This document shows positions 33,219-44,889 of a DNA stretch of 64,000 nt, piece by piece. A program made the translations under genes and the position numbers. The stretch is from NCBI GenBank assembly GCA_025716815.1, contig JAIXMN010000004.1:186001-250000 (forward strand). The letters are read 5' to 3'. The notes under the pieces are model-generated. The model worked only from the letters and a program-made list of their open reading frames with translations. It ran no database searches and was not told the origin of the DNA. Origin of the DNA: Dichotomocladium elegans. Its lineage: Eukaryota > Mucoromycota > Mucoromycetes > Mucorales > Lichtheimiaceae. How positions within the stretch are numbered: the stretch's first letter is position 1; the number at the start of each line of letters is the position of its first letter.

Positions 33219-36142
33219 TTATATGTTTTAAGGGGATCAAATAATATATACATTCCAACATAACTAATATATCACGTGATATAATGTATATTACCCCATA
33301 GGTTGCATGTTGGTACCGTGTAATGCTGTCCATGGAGACCACTGCACTCTGTTGTAGTCGATTTTTTCTATTCTAGATATACTCATTTAAAATTACACAT
33401 ACATTCTCATATCACAAACACCTGGGCTTGAGCAGCATTTTGTTCATGACCAAAATGGGGTTATCCAAGAGTGCTCGTCCCTTACTGTATGATACCCTTT
33501 TCGCGGCTGCGTTTATTACTCCGTCCACATTTTTTTACTAAAGTCATTGCAACGAATCCCCAATATGTAGCATAGGTCTCTCTACCAGAACTAGTATACA
33601 TACCTTTGTGTTTGTTATAATAAACATCGTCAGATTACCCTCGTCATATATCATCCCCGGTCATCAGTTCTCCGTCTATCTGGTCTATCGATTCGTACCT
33701 ATCCTTGTCCTGTCTCTCCTGGCTCTGCCTTGTTCCTGGTAGCTATCCGAATTGGTGCATGCTGTGTGATTGGAAGTACCTAGCACCCCCCCACGTAGTG
33801 TAGTTCTTGTCTTGTCCTCTATCTCTTGCCCTGCCTTGTCTTGATTCTTTCCTGTGAGGCACAATTCTGGCTAGTGGTATTAGTATTGTTTTCTAGAGTA
33901 GTTCCTAATTTTCCCCTCTGCTCTGTTACCAGCACTGTCACTGTCAATCCGTTCTCAGCCCGTGCCTGCCTTCTGTTTTCTTGCCTTGTTTCTGCCTACG
34001 TCTCTACGTCTATCTGCGCTACACTTTCTTGTCTGTCCCGCGTTCGCTACATAATTACAAGATTTGCAGCACATTAGTACATTTACTTAGTTAATTGATA
34101 ATGCTGTTGCCATCAGAGATGCCATATGATGGTTTGTCTGCTGATCAGGTGCGAATCGCCTCAAATTTACAGGAGAAGATTTATGTGATCCTTCAAAGAA
34201 GTAAAGTACAGAGAATTCGCCCTTTTAAAGGGGTCAGCGATCTCTATTTCATTACAAAAGAGAAAAAGCATTTGCTGTTGAAGTTTTAACATGTCACATG
34301 CAGGCAAGGTATCAAGTAAGAGTATGGAAATCAAACATGCCGATCTTCGTGGCTAATTGTCGACGACGAGGATGACTATATTTTCTGAGGTTTCCGTCAT
34401 ATATCGGGGTAGTTCAACCTGCTGAGTGGTTTTATCAGCACGTTGCTACTGCAAATGTTCCTTTGCCCTGCGACTTCCACGCCAAATTGAAGTCGATACC
34501 AACTTGCAGCAATTTGTCGTATACTAGAAATGCCGCTAGATGCTTGGTACAGACCGTGCTATCATTCGATAGATGATCACTGAGGGCTTTCCCAACACAC
34601 ATCATCGTCGTCATCATGCGATACAACCAATCCTGAGAATGTGCATCCAGATATCGATCACTGCCTATCAAAACTTGGTGTAAAATTTATTAGTGAAATC
34701 AGCCTGCCGGAAGCGCCGAATCCTGACTCTATCTATATCTTATTGTTGGGTGATATCTTATTGATATAAAAAAATGGCGTAATTCCTAATACGCCTCATC
34801 ATGCTTGCACGAATACCCAAATCGTTGCACCTATCGTCTCTTCATGGCAAAGTGATAGATGTTCATTAATCAATATCTTTACATCAAATTGAAGCAGTTG
34901 TGGACCATCATGGGTTAATTCGGATTACTGCTATCACTCGGATTAGAATACCTGAGCCGCATCTCCACATCGCAGACAGCTTTTATGCTTCTCGACCTGG
35001 TGCTGCTTCCGCGCCAAGTTACATTTGGAAAAAAGGAGCGATCATGCTTTGCCTCGCCTTGCGAGTTGCAAATATTACTGAGCTGCTGCGGATCTGCTGA
35101 CAATAATGGCGTAGAGTAATACACGAAGAATAGCCCTACTTACTGCTCCAGCTATTCGTTCTGGCATATCCATGCGAGTAATTCTTTATCATGTAGATAC
35201 TGTGTATGCCGTCAGACATACTCACGAGATATGGATTGTTTTCCCCCTAACGATTGTATTTGTATATGTACATGATCAAGGACGTGAGGTGCCCAACTAT
35301 TAAATATTACGCATCTACCGAACGAGCGCAATCTACTCTGTCCAGCGATGTCCACAGCCACGATTGCCACACACGTAGAACAAGGTCATTTTCGCATCTG
35401 CGCGCCGTGAAGTCGACTGGAAGAAGACAGCTTCGTTATACCCACATTTTGCGCATGTCACGTTCGCACGTGGCTAGAAAGGGTATGGATTGATTCAGCA
35501 CGCGCATAATAATAATAAAAAAATTGTGCTTTTTACCAATGTCGGATCCGAGGTCAATTCAGAAATCACGGTTGTTTGTTCTCTGTCATCGGTCAACCGT
35601 CGGATCACATTAATAATCATTTCTTCTCTCTCTCTCACAACGCATGGATTCAATAGAGAGATTCATTTACCCAGCACTGTGAATGATCTCGTGCTTGTAG
35701 ACACAAAGATTGCTGGCATCTTCTTCATACTGACAGTTTCGGCAAGCAAAGAGCAAACGTCTATTGGTCTTGTCCTCTCTTGGGTATAGCAAGTTATTAC
35801 TGTATACATCGAATTACGAGTATTGAATGGTCGGTCATAAGGCGATGATAGCTGCGAATGATCGAAGGAACAAAGTTTACCAGTCTTGGCAGTATTTAAA
35901 AGTCGTCATTTGGAGCGCGAGAGAGAAAAGCTGCGAGAGTTTACTCACTACACACAGACACCGAGAGAAAAGAAAGGAAGAAGAAAGAAAGAGAGATAAA
36001 GAGAAGAGTCCGAACGTCACAGCTTTTCCGCCGCCCTTTCGCTCTCTCCTATTCTTTTGCTTTAGCTGCGTGTCCTTGGAAAAAAAAAAAAAAAAAACTT
36101 CCTTCCTTTTCCCCTTCCTTCCTCCATCATTTATTTTATTCA
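33219..36142. other. Gene-poor region, 2.9 kb
   Basis: Contains a strongly pyrimidine-rich stretch (about 33650-34050). There are short ORFs on both strands (34095-34289 plus; 34435-34671 minus, reading LDAHSQDWLYRMMTTMMCVG) that may be relics of unknown elements. The promoter of ubc13 lies near 35900-36140, where a purine-rich GAAAGAAA tract and a poly-A tract are seen. Nothing else is supportable. Confidence 0.35.
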
Positions 36143-37020
36143 ATGTCTCTTCCTAAGCGTATTATCAAGGTAAACAAATATTTTTTGGATGCTGGCCACC
36201 TCGATAAGGAAGAAACAAATTCGCCCCATATACGCTGACGATCGCTTTTCTCTTTTCTCCATCTTAAAAGGAAACCGAACGCTTATTAGCTGAACCTGCC
36301 CCGGGCATCAGTGCTACACCTCACGAAGACAATCTGCGGTACTTCGATGTTATCATTGCAGGCCCTACTCAGTCTCCTTTCGAAGGTAATTTCTCAGCTG
36401 AAGTAATGGAGGAGATGCAAGCCTTCAGCATATAAATATGGATAAAATAAAAATCGAGAAAGAGATTGCGCGTGTGCATGTGTGTGCGCGGTTTGGTCCG
36501 GGGGTATTGCGGAAACCGGGGAGGGGAGAATGTCGATTTGCTAAATGAGCATGGGCCCTGGTGGTTTTTTTTTCTCGTTTCTCTAGGTGGTATCTTCCGT
36601 CTGGAATTGTTCCTTCCCGAAGAGTATCCTATGGCGCCCCCAAAAGTGCGTTTTTTGACCAAAATCTACCATCCCAATATTGACAAGCTGGGGAGAATCT
36701 GCTTGGATATCTTGAAGGGTACGTAAATAGAGACGAGTTAGTGATCCAATGGGCCGGGAAGGAGACAGAGAGCTCTGTGTTACTCACGCGATGTATCCAT
36801 GATAGACAAGTGGTCCCCAGCCCTTCAAATACGAACAGTCCTGTTGTCGATTCAAGCACTGCTATCAGCGCCTAATCCAGACGATCCTTTGGCGAACGAT
36901 GTTGCGCAGCACTGGAAAGAGAATGATGAAGCGGCCATTGCAACAGGTATAACGACAAAAATGGAGAGAGCCGAGAAGGAAGAGGTCTATATTGATCAAT
37001 TCATGAATTATATATCATAG
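36143..37020 (+). CDS. ubc13: Ubiquitin-conjugating enzyme Ubc13 (UBE2N)
   Basis: Four exons, 36143-36169, 36271-36385, 36587-36718 and 36806-37020, in phase, 162 aa. The E2 fold is complete: [56 protein letters not shown] with the catalytic Cys in GRICLDIL, then [20 protein letters not shown]. The PAPG and the long C-terminal helix fit Ubc13 better than Ubc4 or Ubc1. With Mms2 it builds Lys63-linked chains in DNA-damage tolerance. The exon 1 stretch MSLPKRIIK is split off, as is usual in this family. The C-terminus is about 10 residues longer than the 152-residue human form. Confidence 0.94.
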
Positions 37021-38876
37021 CTCGCGAATGGACAAGAATGTATGCGCAACATTAATTTGGATACACCCAATCTTTTTATTATACATGAACGTATATAAAC
37101 CTTTGTAAAATGAGCGAGACTACAGCCATTCAAGAGCACGCTTATTCTGCAGATAAAAGGAACAAGAGACATGGCAGATATAAAGTTCATTAAAAACACA
37201 AGAAAAGCAAGTGTTGCTGGATGCGAGCAATAATATCCACATATTACGGTGTTGTAGCAAAAGAATTTATGTCAACGTATTTGCGCCACACTGATTCATT
37301 GTTCATCCATAATACGATGCCGCTCAAAAAGGACATTAAAACTCAAACTCTATAAGAATACGATGGTCCTTTTCCTTCTATACAAATTGATCTGTTTTCT
37401 GCCACGGTGATACGACAAAGGGTGACGCGATCAATGTCATCATTTTCAGTATCTACGTTATTGTCCCTGGATTGGTAAAGGATAAAGGACGGTGTCAATG
37501 GTCCAGAGAGCATTTGTTGCCTTGTATCCTACAGAAAACAATGGAAAATCATGCCACTAGAGGTGTGGAAATTTGTCTTTTGGAAAATGCCAACCACGCA
37601 GGGATGGTCCGCTACATCAAGTTTGATCTAACCTAGGCAATATGGCTCACACTCCCAGCCTTTTCTTTTCTAAAGTAACATGTCGTAACAATGATTTGAC
37701 CGTTGTTATCAGCATCATTATTGTCAAGTTGCGACAGTTAGCTGTCAATGGGATCTTTTCTATGGTCATGTGCCCCGCAAATAAAAGTTTGTCATGACCA
37801 TGAGGGCAAGCAGGCTCACTCTATCCGTCTCCTCTTCAAGAGCAAACATGATATTCATCCATGCATATTGACGCTTACACAATGTACCAAACGTCATTGA
37901 AAACTGCAGGAAGAGGAAGTAACGTCGCGAAAGGTCGCCAAGGGTAAGTCGCATATATTTTTTGGACACTAATTTCCTCTTCAGCAACAAGAAGAGGGCA
38001 TCTGGTCCTGTTCACGCTGTGTCTACCGTAACGGCTTATCATAGCCTGACGCCATTTCTATTCGGTTCCTTCCCCGCCCCGTCGATAATAGCGTGTAAAC
38101 CACTATACATAAGCGTTATAATTGGACTCATAAGTCTTTATGAACTTACCTCATAATATGCAATTAGTGGTGTTGTCCCGTCCAGACACAGTCAGAAAAT
38201 GATTTGTTCCTCTCTGACCAGGCTGTATGCTCCATCCTTGTATCAGGCAGGAGACGTACAAAAAGGCTGCCTTTTGTCCACTGAAAGAATGGCTTTTAGT
38301 CAAATAATAATAATAACAATCAGTACAAAGAGTGTGGGAATCACTCAGCTGTGTTGTGATTTCAGCTGAATACGGTTTGAGGAAGTAATCAACAATCGAT
38401 GGCATTCTTGTCGGATTAGTTCAGGTATGCGGTTGCGGCAATATCCTTGAGTAGCCGAGGGTTGATGTCGACAGCGATGATAATGATAGATCATCACGAG
38501 ATTCAGTTTTTATGAGTACATCAATGACGTATATCTCATTGAAATGATGTTATCAGAAGTATATATTAATAGATGTAAGGCAGGACATTGAGGGGTGTTA
38601 AGAAAGGGTGATACAACTCACGAGACAGGGGAAATAGTTAGCTGTGCTGTAGAGCAAAAGTGATGGTGGCCATCGCCAACCATCTCTCGACCGCTTCTTC
38701 GGATGATCTGGGGGAGGTGATTACTGCAAGAATCATGATGGAGAAGGAAGGAATGCATTTGGCTCCTCGTCCTCTTCTTCTCTCTTTGGCGCTTCTGACA
38801 AAGCATGTTATAGGTAGTACCAACTTGGTGAATTGGATTTGCATATTCTGTTTTTGAAGAAAAGCTTTATTTCGAT
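37021..38876. other. Gene-poor region with two weak minus-strand ORFs
   Basis: Minus ORFs 37766-37990 (ending MVMTNFYLRGT) and 38151-38405 (starting MPSIVDYFLKPYSAEITTQL, with splice-like signals near 38290) may be relics or a small unrecognised gene. No family likeness seen. The 3' side of the next minus-strand gene is included. Confidence 0.3.
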
Positions 38877-39749
38877 TCAACTGCTCCGCGAACCTACATG
38901 ATACCATACCAGCATGGCAGCAATGAACCCGATCATTCCCACAGAGACAAAGCTCATCCAGCGGTTCCACTCTCGAAACATGGCCCGTTCTCTTTCTTCC
39001 CAAATTAATGCTGTGGCTTCTTCCGAATACTCTTGCTCTTCTTCACCTTTGCCACCATCAGATGCACAAACGAGCGTGCAGGGCGTCGTCACCCGATCAT
39101 TGATCAATATCGGCGGATCTGCTATTTCGGTCGCCATTGTTTGATGAAAAAGACGGCAGATACAAGTGTGGCTGCTGTGGTATCGGGGCAGGGTAGAACC
39201 TGGATTGCTGACATGTTTCTTTACTGAAGATGAATTGCCTATATAAAAGGCACCAATCCACCAGCAAGGAAAGAAAAGGAAGCCGAAAACGAACATCAAC
39301 GACTGAGCGTGGAAGACGGGCGGTGATCTGACGGACCACAGTGGGAGCTGCGGTGTCATTGGGATGGTTAGTTTTGGGAGAAACGTGGCTGGATGCATGG
39401 ACTGCTGTGTTGTAGTGGTTGCGGACGAGATTGTTGCTGGCCTCCCGGCAAGATAATAGAACGGGGATGTGTTGGATGCCTTTACTGCTGTATCTAGGAG
39501 TGTGGCAGAGGATGAGCAAGGGACTAGAGGGTGGCGATAGGTGTCATCTAATGGGTACGTATAACGCCGAACCGTAGGATCATAGCAGTTGCTGTGGCTG
39601 CTGCCCATGCTGTTCATCAAGGCATTTCGTTGGAAGGTGGAAGTGGCCCAAGTATTCTGTCGGGTTTGCATCGTAAGGAAAGAAGGGACAGCAGAAAGAG
39701 AACATAGTAGCACCCCAAACAGATATACGCTATCTCTTACCTCGCACAT
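38877..39749 (-). CDS. Fungal membrane protein with two C-terminal TM segments, unknown function
   Basis: An intronless frame of 290 codons. The N-terminal half is Ser/Thr/Pro-rich. Two hydrophobic segments follow, LMFVFGFLFFPCWWIGAFYI and, near the C-terminus, MSFVSVGMIGFIAAMLVWYH, separated by a hydrophilic loop containing EERERAMFREWNRW. The Ser-rich domain followed by an FFPCWWIGA-type helix is a pattern I associate with conserved fungal membrane proteins of unknown role. Translation may instead begin at the internal ATG at 39671 (MQTRQN), because the first 26 residues look unlike the rest. A short intron in the loop is possible. Confidence 0.65.
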   Translation of the reverse strand: MCEVRDSVYLFGVLLCSLSAVPSFLTMQTRQNTWATSTFQRNALMNSMGSSHSNCYDPTVRRYTYPLDDTYRHPLVPCSSSATLLDTAVKASNTSPFYYLAGRPATISSATTTTQQSMHPATFLPKLTIPMTPQLPLWSVRSPPVFHAQSLMFVFGFLFFPCWWIGAFYIGNSSSVKKHVSNPGSTLPRYHSSHTCICRLFHQTMATEIADPPILINDRVTTPCTLVCASDGGKGEEEQEYSEEATALIWEERERAMFREWNRWMSFVSVGMIGFIAAMLVWYHVGSRSS

Positions 39750-40100
39750 TGAGCATTCCAGTCCCTTGGATTTTTGTACGGAAGGGGTCTACCAAACTCT
39801 CGCGAAGAAATATATGGATTATATTAAAAACAAAAAATGATACGGCCCCTTTGTTACCCCCATCGCTCTGCTATACTAGGACCCCGAAACGTAACTGTCG
39901 CACATGAGTAGGCCAAGAACCATGGACGTCTTCTACTGAGAGCTGCCACCGATTTTTCAGCGGTGACTGCGTAAGTTGAGACATGCACTTCTGACACGAT
40001 CAGAAACATGAAAAAGTGATGCTCAATAGAGTGACCGCATCTCATTTTGGAGATTTAATGGCTCTCTGCTACCCGCCATCGTGCTTTCCTTCATCTGTAT

Positions 40101-41167
40101 ATGAATAATAAGAAGACAACTCGCATTTTCATTGGACTACACCCCGGACAGACCGTTTCGGTCCCTTATAAGCTGACTGAGCCTGTTGCACGATTCTTGG
40201 GCCGCGTGCGCAGCAGGCTTCACCGTCAAGGGATAGAGAAAAGCTCTGCAAAGCTTTTCATCAATGGTGTCAGGATTGACCATTATGGATATATCATTGA
40301 CCACTATCGCGTCTTTGGTGACGTCTTCACTTTTCTTACGGTGGACAAGTCTCAGGAGCGTATACAGATTTATATTAGAACCATCGATAACAAGCTAATC
40401 AGCCATATGGCCGCACGAGAGCGCACTATTCGATACCTCAAGGCATTACTTCCTCCGGACCGTCGTAAGCATCCGTTCATGCTTGTAGGGTATAAATTGA
40501 ACAGTAACTGCGTGATCAAGAATCATAGTATCAATGCTACTTCGCTTCTCACGATGCGTCCAAGACTCATCTGGGGATGTCTCTCTTCCAATGCAAATTG
40601 CCTCCCGTCCACTACCGTGACACCGTTCGCTGATATCTCTTTACATGGACTCAAAAGGTATCTATTGGTTTCCGATGGACCCGCTTGGCGCACTGTGACG
40701 ACCGGTATCAACGTCTCCGTTAACCGTTGGTGCATGGGAACTGCAACACTTATTTGTCGTCACGGAATGTCTACCTATAAGCATGGAGTGACAGAACCTC
40801 GATGTCAAGACTGCAAAAGTTCGAGCGTAAAACCTACCACGATTAGGTTCCGTCGCTGTTTGGTTCGGATCGCATGGTTTAAAAGTGGATGGCTCGCCAG
40901 TGATGATTATTTTCAGAACACTGGGAGCACCCCTAGTATGTATGGTATAGGTGGACTAGTAATATTTCAGTATCTTACAACCATGTGACTCAAAGAAAGA
41001 TTGGTTTATGTTATGAAGTTGAAGAGAAAGCACTTCATAAACTAATCTGTATTTCACGACTACTGCCAACGCTTGCTTTCGGCAGTTGTTTTCAGTTAGG
41101 TGTAGGCAAGTTCCTGATGAGGATCAATAGCAATGTATTTTATAATTCCACATCGGGAAAACCTTGA
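40101..41167 (+). CDS. Protein with two ubiquitin-like domains and a Cys-rich C-terminal domain
   Basis: Starts MNNKKTTRIFIGLHPGQTVS. A first ubiquitin-like unit (residues ~8-82: KLFINGVRIDHYGYIIDHYR, VFTFL) is followed by a second (IQIYIRTIDNKLISHMAARE, LLTMRPRL). Then comes a domain opening with GPAWRTVTTGINVSVNRW and containing ICRHGMST and CQDCKSS, similar to a beta-rich, zinc-ribbon-like tail seen behind ubiquitin-like domains in other fungal/amoebal proteins. The frame stops at 40988. A 35-nt (GTATGT...TTTCAG) or 26-nt segment can be removed as an intron to reach SYNHVTQRKIGLCYEVEEKA. A further short intron leads to a stop at about 41167. Both are shorter than usual introns, so a decayed gene is the alternative. 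Confidence 0.55.
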
Positions 41168-41763
41168 TTATGTTTGGATGCTTTACCATATCAAACAGAG
41201 ACGAAACATTGGTTTTTGTGCGTATCTGCCTGTATTAATATGGGTAGTTGTTTACAGCTATCAAGCACCTCATTTGTTGGACAGGATTTCAAGATAATGC
41301 CACAGCAATCGATACCAGAAAAGTCAAGATAGAAGCTTAGTTTACATGCTTTGCAGTCCACGGGGACCTTGTTTCCTTGATTTACCTGGGTCATATCCGG
41401 AATGACTTTGACTAGTATCACATACTGGTGCATCAGAAGGTCTGCGCTCTGACAACTGCTATTAGTCGGGTGGAGGAAGTCTGCAACACAGTCCACATTG
41501 CAGGATGAAGAGTTATCATTAGCACATCAAAGCTAAATATGCTACGCCACTTGCAAGTGAGGATATATTCTACGCCGACCGCCATAATCCTTCGCGCGAC
41601 GTCTTTGACCGCAAAATACAAACAGGATTTGGATCGGTTACCTCGGTGACGATTGTGAATTCTTAGACAACAATACTTTTGTCAGAGTAACCAGGCTTAT
41701 TCTTGGCGAAATGCCATCTCCGGTTATCGCGGGGGACATGCTTGGCTAACCCTGTGCCGAGGC
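41168..41763. other. Intergenic/relic region
   Basis: A minus-strand ORF of 101 codons (41191-41496) has paired cysteines (VPVDCKACKLSFYLDFSGID then CC) but no context; unassigned. Confidence 0.3.
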
Positions 41764-41930
41764 TATAAGTTAAAGGGTATGGAGAAGGATCAATATTCCT
41801 TGTTGGCTCACAATTTTCTTTATTGTTTCCAATATCGATGCGAATTCTTTTTACCCATTGATACGACCACTTTATACAATCCTATGCATCGTTTTTTGTA
41901 CTTTGTACGACATTTATTTTTGAAAATAAG
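41764..41930 (+). repeat. Solitary right end of the IS630/Fanzor element family (relic E)
   Basis: Contains the TAAGTTAAAGGGTATGGAG block, TCTTTTTACCCATTGATACGA, ACTTTATACAATCCTATGCAT, and a final ATTTATTTTTGAAAATAAG. It corresponds to 15060-15240 of element A. No left end or transposase was found nearby. Confidence 0.75.
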
Positions 41931-42428
41931 TCATTAGCACAGTGAGCAATGTCACCTTATTTCCACTGTAGAGGGCTCTATAACACAACATAGAAAATAA
42001 AAATATTGGGAGGAGCACACGAGCATTATGTTATGGCTACAAATTGCTATAGACACACCACGCCTAGGTACAACGTTCTATACGCCGTCAAGAACATACT
42101 CTATATAGCCGTCATTTTGCTTGTTTCATCTCAAGTCCTTGAATGCTCGGTCGTCTCGTCTGAGGGAGTTCATCGATGGCTTTCGCAGAGACAAAGAGAG
42201 CAAGCTCTTCCTTTCAAAAATGAAGGACGGGAAAATAATGTATAACTTCGGGATGTTTTTGGTCGCGAAATTTCCTATGTGAGAATTTTATCCCATCGTT
42301 TTTGCTCAGACATGAAAGACCTCCAAAGCTGTAGCACAATCCCCACACCCATATTTTTAGTTATCGTTTCCCTCTTTTCTGTTCTGTCGCCTTCTCTCTC
42401 ACTCTCTCACTCCTCCATTTGAACAAAG
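41931..42428. other. Intergenic region, promoter side of the SDR gene
   Basis: Ends in a CT-rich tract (CTCTCACTCTCTCACTCC) directly before the ATG, a common fungal promoter/leader feature. No gene seen. Confidence 0.4.
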
Positions 42429-43468
42429 ATGACTCAGGATAAGAATACCAGCCAAGATGCCTTCCGTCTAAAGGGCAAGACTTGCGTCGGTAAAATCAGC
42501 CTTGCTTTTTACTTCTTATAACCAAATCCTCTAAAATGTATTGTTCAATAGTGACCGGAGGCGCTCGTGGTATGGGTTATGGTATCGTTCGTGGATTCGC
42601 TCAAGCCGACGCGGCAAAGATTGCCATCATTGATATCCGAGACGAGTTGGGTGAGAAAGCAACTGAGGAGCTCAGCAAAGAGTTTCCAGCAACTACCTTC
42701 AAGTATTACCATTTGGATATCAGCAATTATGAAGACGTAAGGCTTTTTTGCAAAGAGAGCGCTGTTAACTAGAGGAGAAAAAAGACTAACCGCGAAAGGA
42801 TGACGACACCCAACGATACAGGTCCAAGTGGTTTATGAGGCTATTGAGCAGGATTTCGGGGCAATCCATGTCCAGGTGAGCAATGCAGGCATTGCGGAAT
42901 ACAAGCCTGCACTTGAGCAAACCCCCGAATCGTGGCACAAGGTGATGCGCGTCAATCTCGATGGCACCTTCTGGACGGTGCAGGCAGCCGCCAAGAGAAT
43001 GGTGAAGTACAAGACGGGCGGATCCATCATCATCATCGGCTCCATCTCAGCACATGTCATCAATCGCCCGGACGCCCAGCCCGGCATGACCCATTACTGT
43101 ACTTCCAAGGGGGCCGTTGTCCATCTGGCTAAGGCTCTTGGTGTTGAGTGGGCCCAGTACGGTATCCGCGTCAATAGCCTGTCTCCTGGTAACATCGTCA
43201 CACCTATCGCGCCCTCGGACGCAAAGAGTCTCGAATACTTCCGCTACGCCACGCCCCTGGAACGTATGGGCTCTACCGCAGAAATTGCTCGACCGGCAGT
43301 CTATCTTGCTTCAGATGCTAGCTCTTTCCAGACGGCCACAGATGTACTTGTCGGTAATGTATTATACGCATATATCACACATCACGCACAAGCATTTCAT
43401 ATACTTGTTTACCACGCGCTAACTTTGACTTTAATAAATGCTTAGACGGTGGTTTGTGTGCGTGGTAG
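42429..43468 (+). CDS. Short-chain dehydrogenase/reductase (polyol/sugar reductase-like)
   Basis: Four exons: 42429 to about 42489, 42552 to about 42736, about 42822 to 43350, and the last from about 43445 to the TAG at 43466-43468. It is a classical SDR. The cofactor motif TGGARGMGYGI follows VTG, the NAG motif is SNAGIAEYKP, and the catalytic residues are Ser in GSISAHV and Tyr/Lys in YCTSKGAVV, with RVNSLSPGNIVTP after them. The end DGGLCAW is typical of SDRs of the mannitol/sorbose/arabinitol dehydrogenase type. Substrate is not decided. NADP or NAD preference is not clear from the Asp in IDIRDE (suggesting NAD). It converges on the GPALPP1-like gene with 18 bp between stops. Confidence 0.88.
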
Positions 43469-43486
43469 AGAAAGAAATAGGTAAGT

Positions 43487-44736
43487 TCAAAGGAAGGATG
43501 ATCTGCTGGAGCCGAATCGACTGCCTAACTCGCCCGCTCGCTTTAGCATCTCGTCGCGTTGGTGTCGATCCACTTTTCGGCGTGGCGCATTAAGAAAATC
43601 TTTTTCTCGGTCGAATGGTCGGCTTGCTGCATCCTCCTGTTCCGTTCTCCTTCGCCCGCCCATCTCCTTGTGAATCTCCATTAATGTCTTGGCTCGCTTC
43701 GAAGCCTGAATTTTTGTATATTAGTCAGTAAAATCTCCCCGTTTTCTTCATCACAAATCTTTACATTGTATTGGTCAATGTTCTGTCGAGTCTCCCTATC
43801 TTTCTGCGAGATGTGGTGACCAGAATCATCCTTCCGATGATCGCTTTTTCGCTTGCGTTCGCGGTCTGCGGGTGTGTCAGTCCATACACTGCGGTCACGC
43901 TCTTTGGCCGACAGGCTCGATGTGTTGAATCCACGCGAACGCGAAGAGTCAGCTATGTATTGGCGATATATACAGTGTCTATTAATAAGGCACCTGGGCA
44001 TCTATCATCCTCTTACCACCGCGAAGATAGTCAATTTCCGGGGGAACCAACATCCACTCCGGCCGCTCTATCTTGTCTGATTTGGCATTCGAGCGCGACT
44101 AGTTCAGCATCGTGTCAAAAAGAATCTGGTGAACTTTCTGGTCCACACGCATTCTCCCCTCCCCGAGACTCAGCAAAGCCAAACATACCTCATCCATTGC
44201 TTCTCGGCTCTTGCGGGCTCGTTCTTCGATATCTTCAATGGTAGAACGTACTGATGCCTATAGGACGCCATTAATAGAAAACTAACAAGGAGGAAGACTT
44301 TATAAACCTCTTCACGATTGTAATCGGACGGCAGGACCGGGCCGACAATGTCGTCATCGTCATTATGATCAAGATCATACGCTGAAGAGGGCAATGCGGG
44401 GCCTACGGGGGCTCGGCGACGTCTTTCAGACGGTTGCTGGGCAGCATTGCGTTTGCGACGCTCCTCCAGGAGATCAGGAGGAAGCGCAGGGGCATATGCA
44501 TCGGCATCATCGCTATCGTTGTCTTCCTTTTCATCTGTTTCTACACTCTCCTGCTGCTGACGCTTTCGAGCAAGTAATTCGGGCGGAATGACAGGGCCGA
44601 CTGAAACAGCATTACTCGCGTCTCCGTCATTTTCCAGTGGGGGAGGATGTGAAGGAGACGAAGGTTCACTGCCGGCATCGTGCTGTTGCTGTTGTTTCTT
44701 TTCTAGGATTTCCTTTGGTATTTCTGGGCCGATCAT
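43487..44736 (-). CDS. GPALPP motif-containing protein (GPALPP1/DUF3752-like)
   Basis: The start at 44736 reads MIGPEIPKEILEKK. The N-terminal exon has four GP-x-hydrophobic-P-x motifs (GPEIP, GPVIPPELL, GPALPSSA, GPVLPSDY), the signature after which GPALPP1 is named, within an acidic, Gln-rich disordered region. Later exons carry EDIEERARKSREAMDE, ATAN SLSAKERDRSVWTDTP, and the C-terminal DUF3752 end (KTLMEIHKEM, RPFDREKDFL, RHQRDEMLKRAGELGSRFG). Its molecular role is unknown. Several introns are needed between about 44270 and 43690. Confidence 0.88.
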
Positions 44737-44889
44737 AACAAGTAGAGAAAAGCGAAACAAGGTTAAATCCTGCGAAATTTTATCGGAAAAAAAGAAGACA
44801 CACACACCCACGACCGAAGCTGAGGGGCCCGTTTTCCTCTCCGGCTCACTGTTTTTCTTTCCTTTTTATCTGTATATATAATCTAGATA

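Noticed and set aside
34435..34671. 78-codon minus ORF reading like a coding exon
   Set aside because: No start context, splice partner or family likeness; mentioned only as a possible relic.
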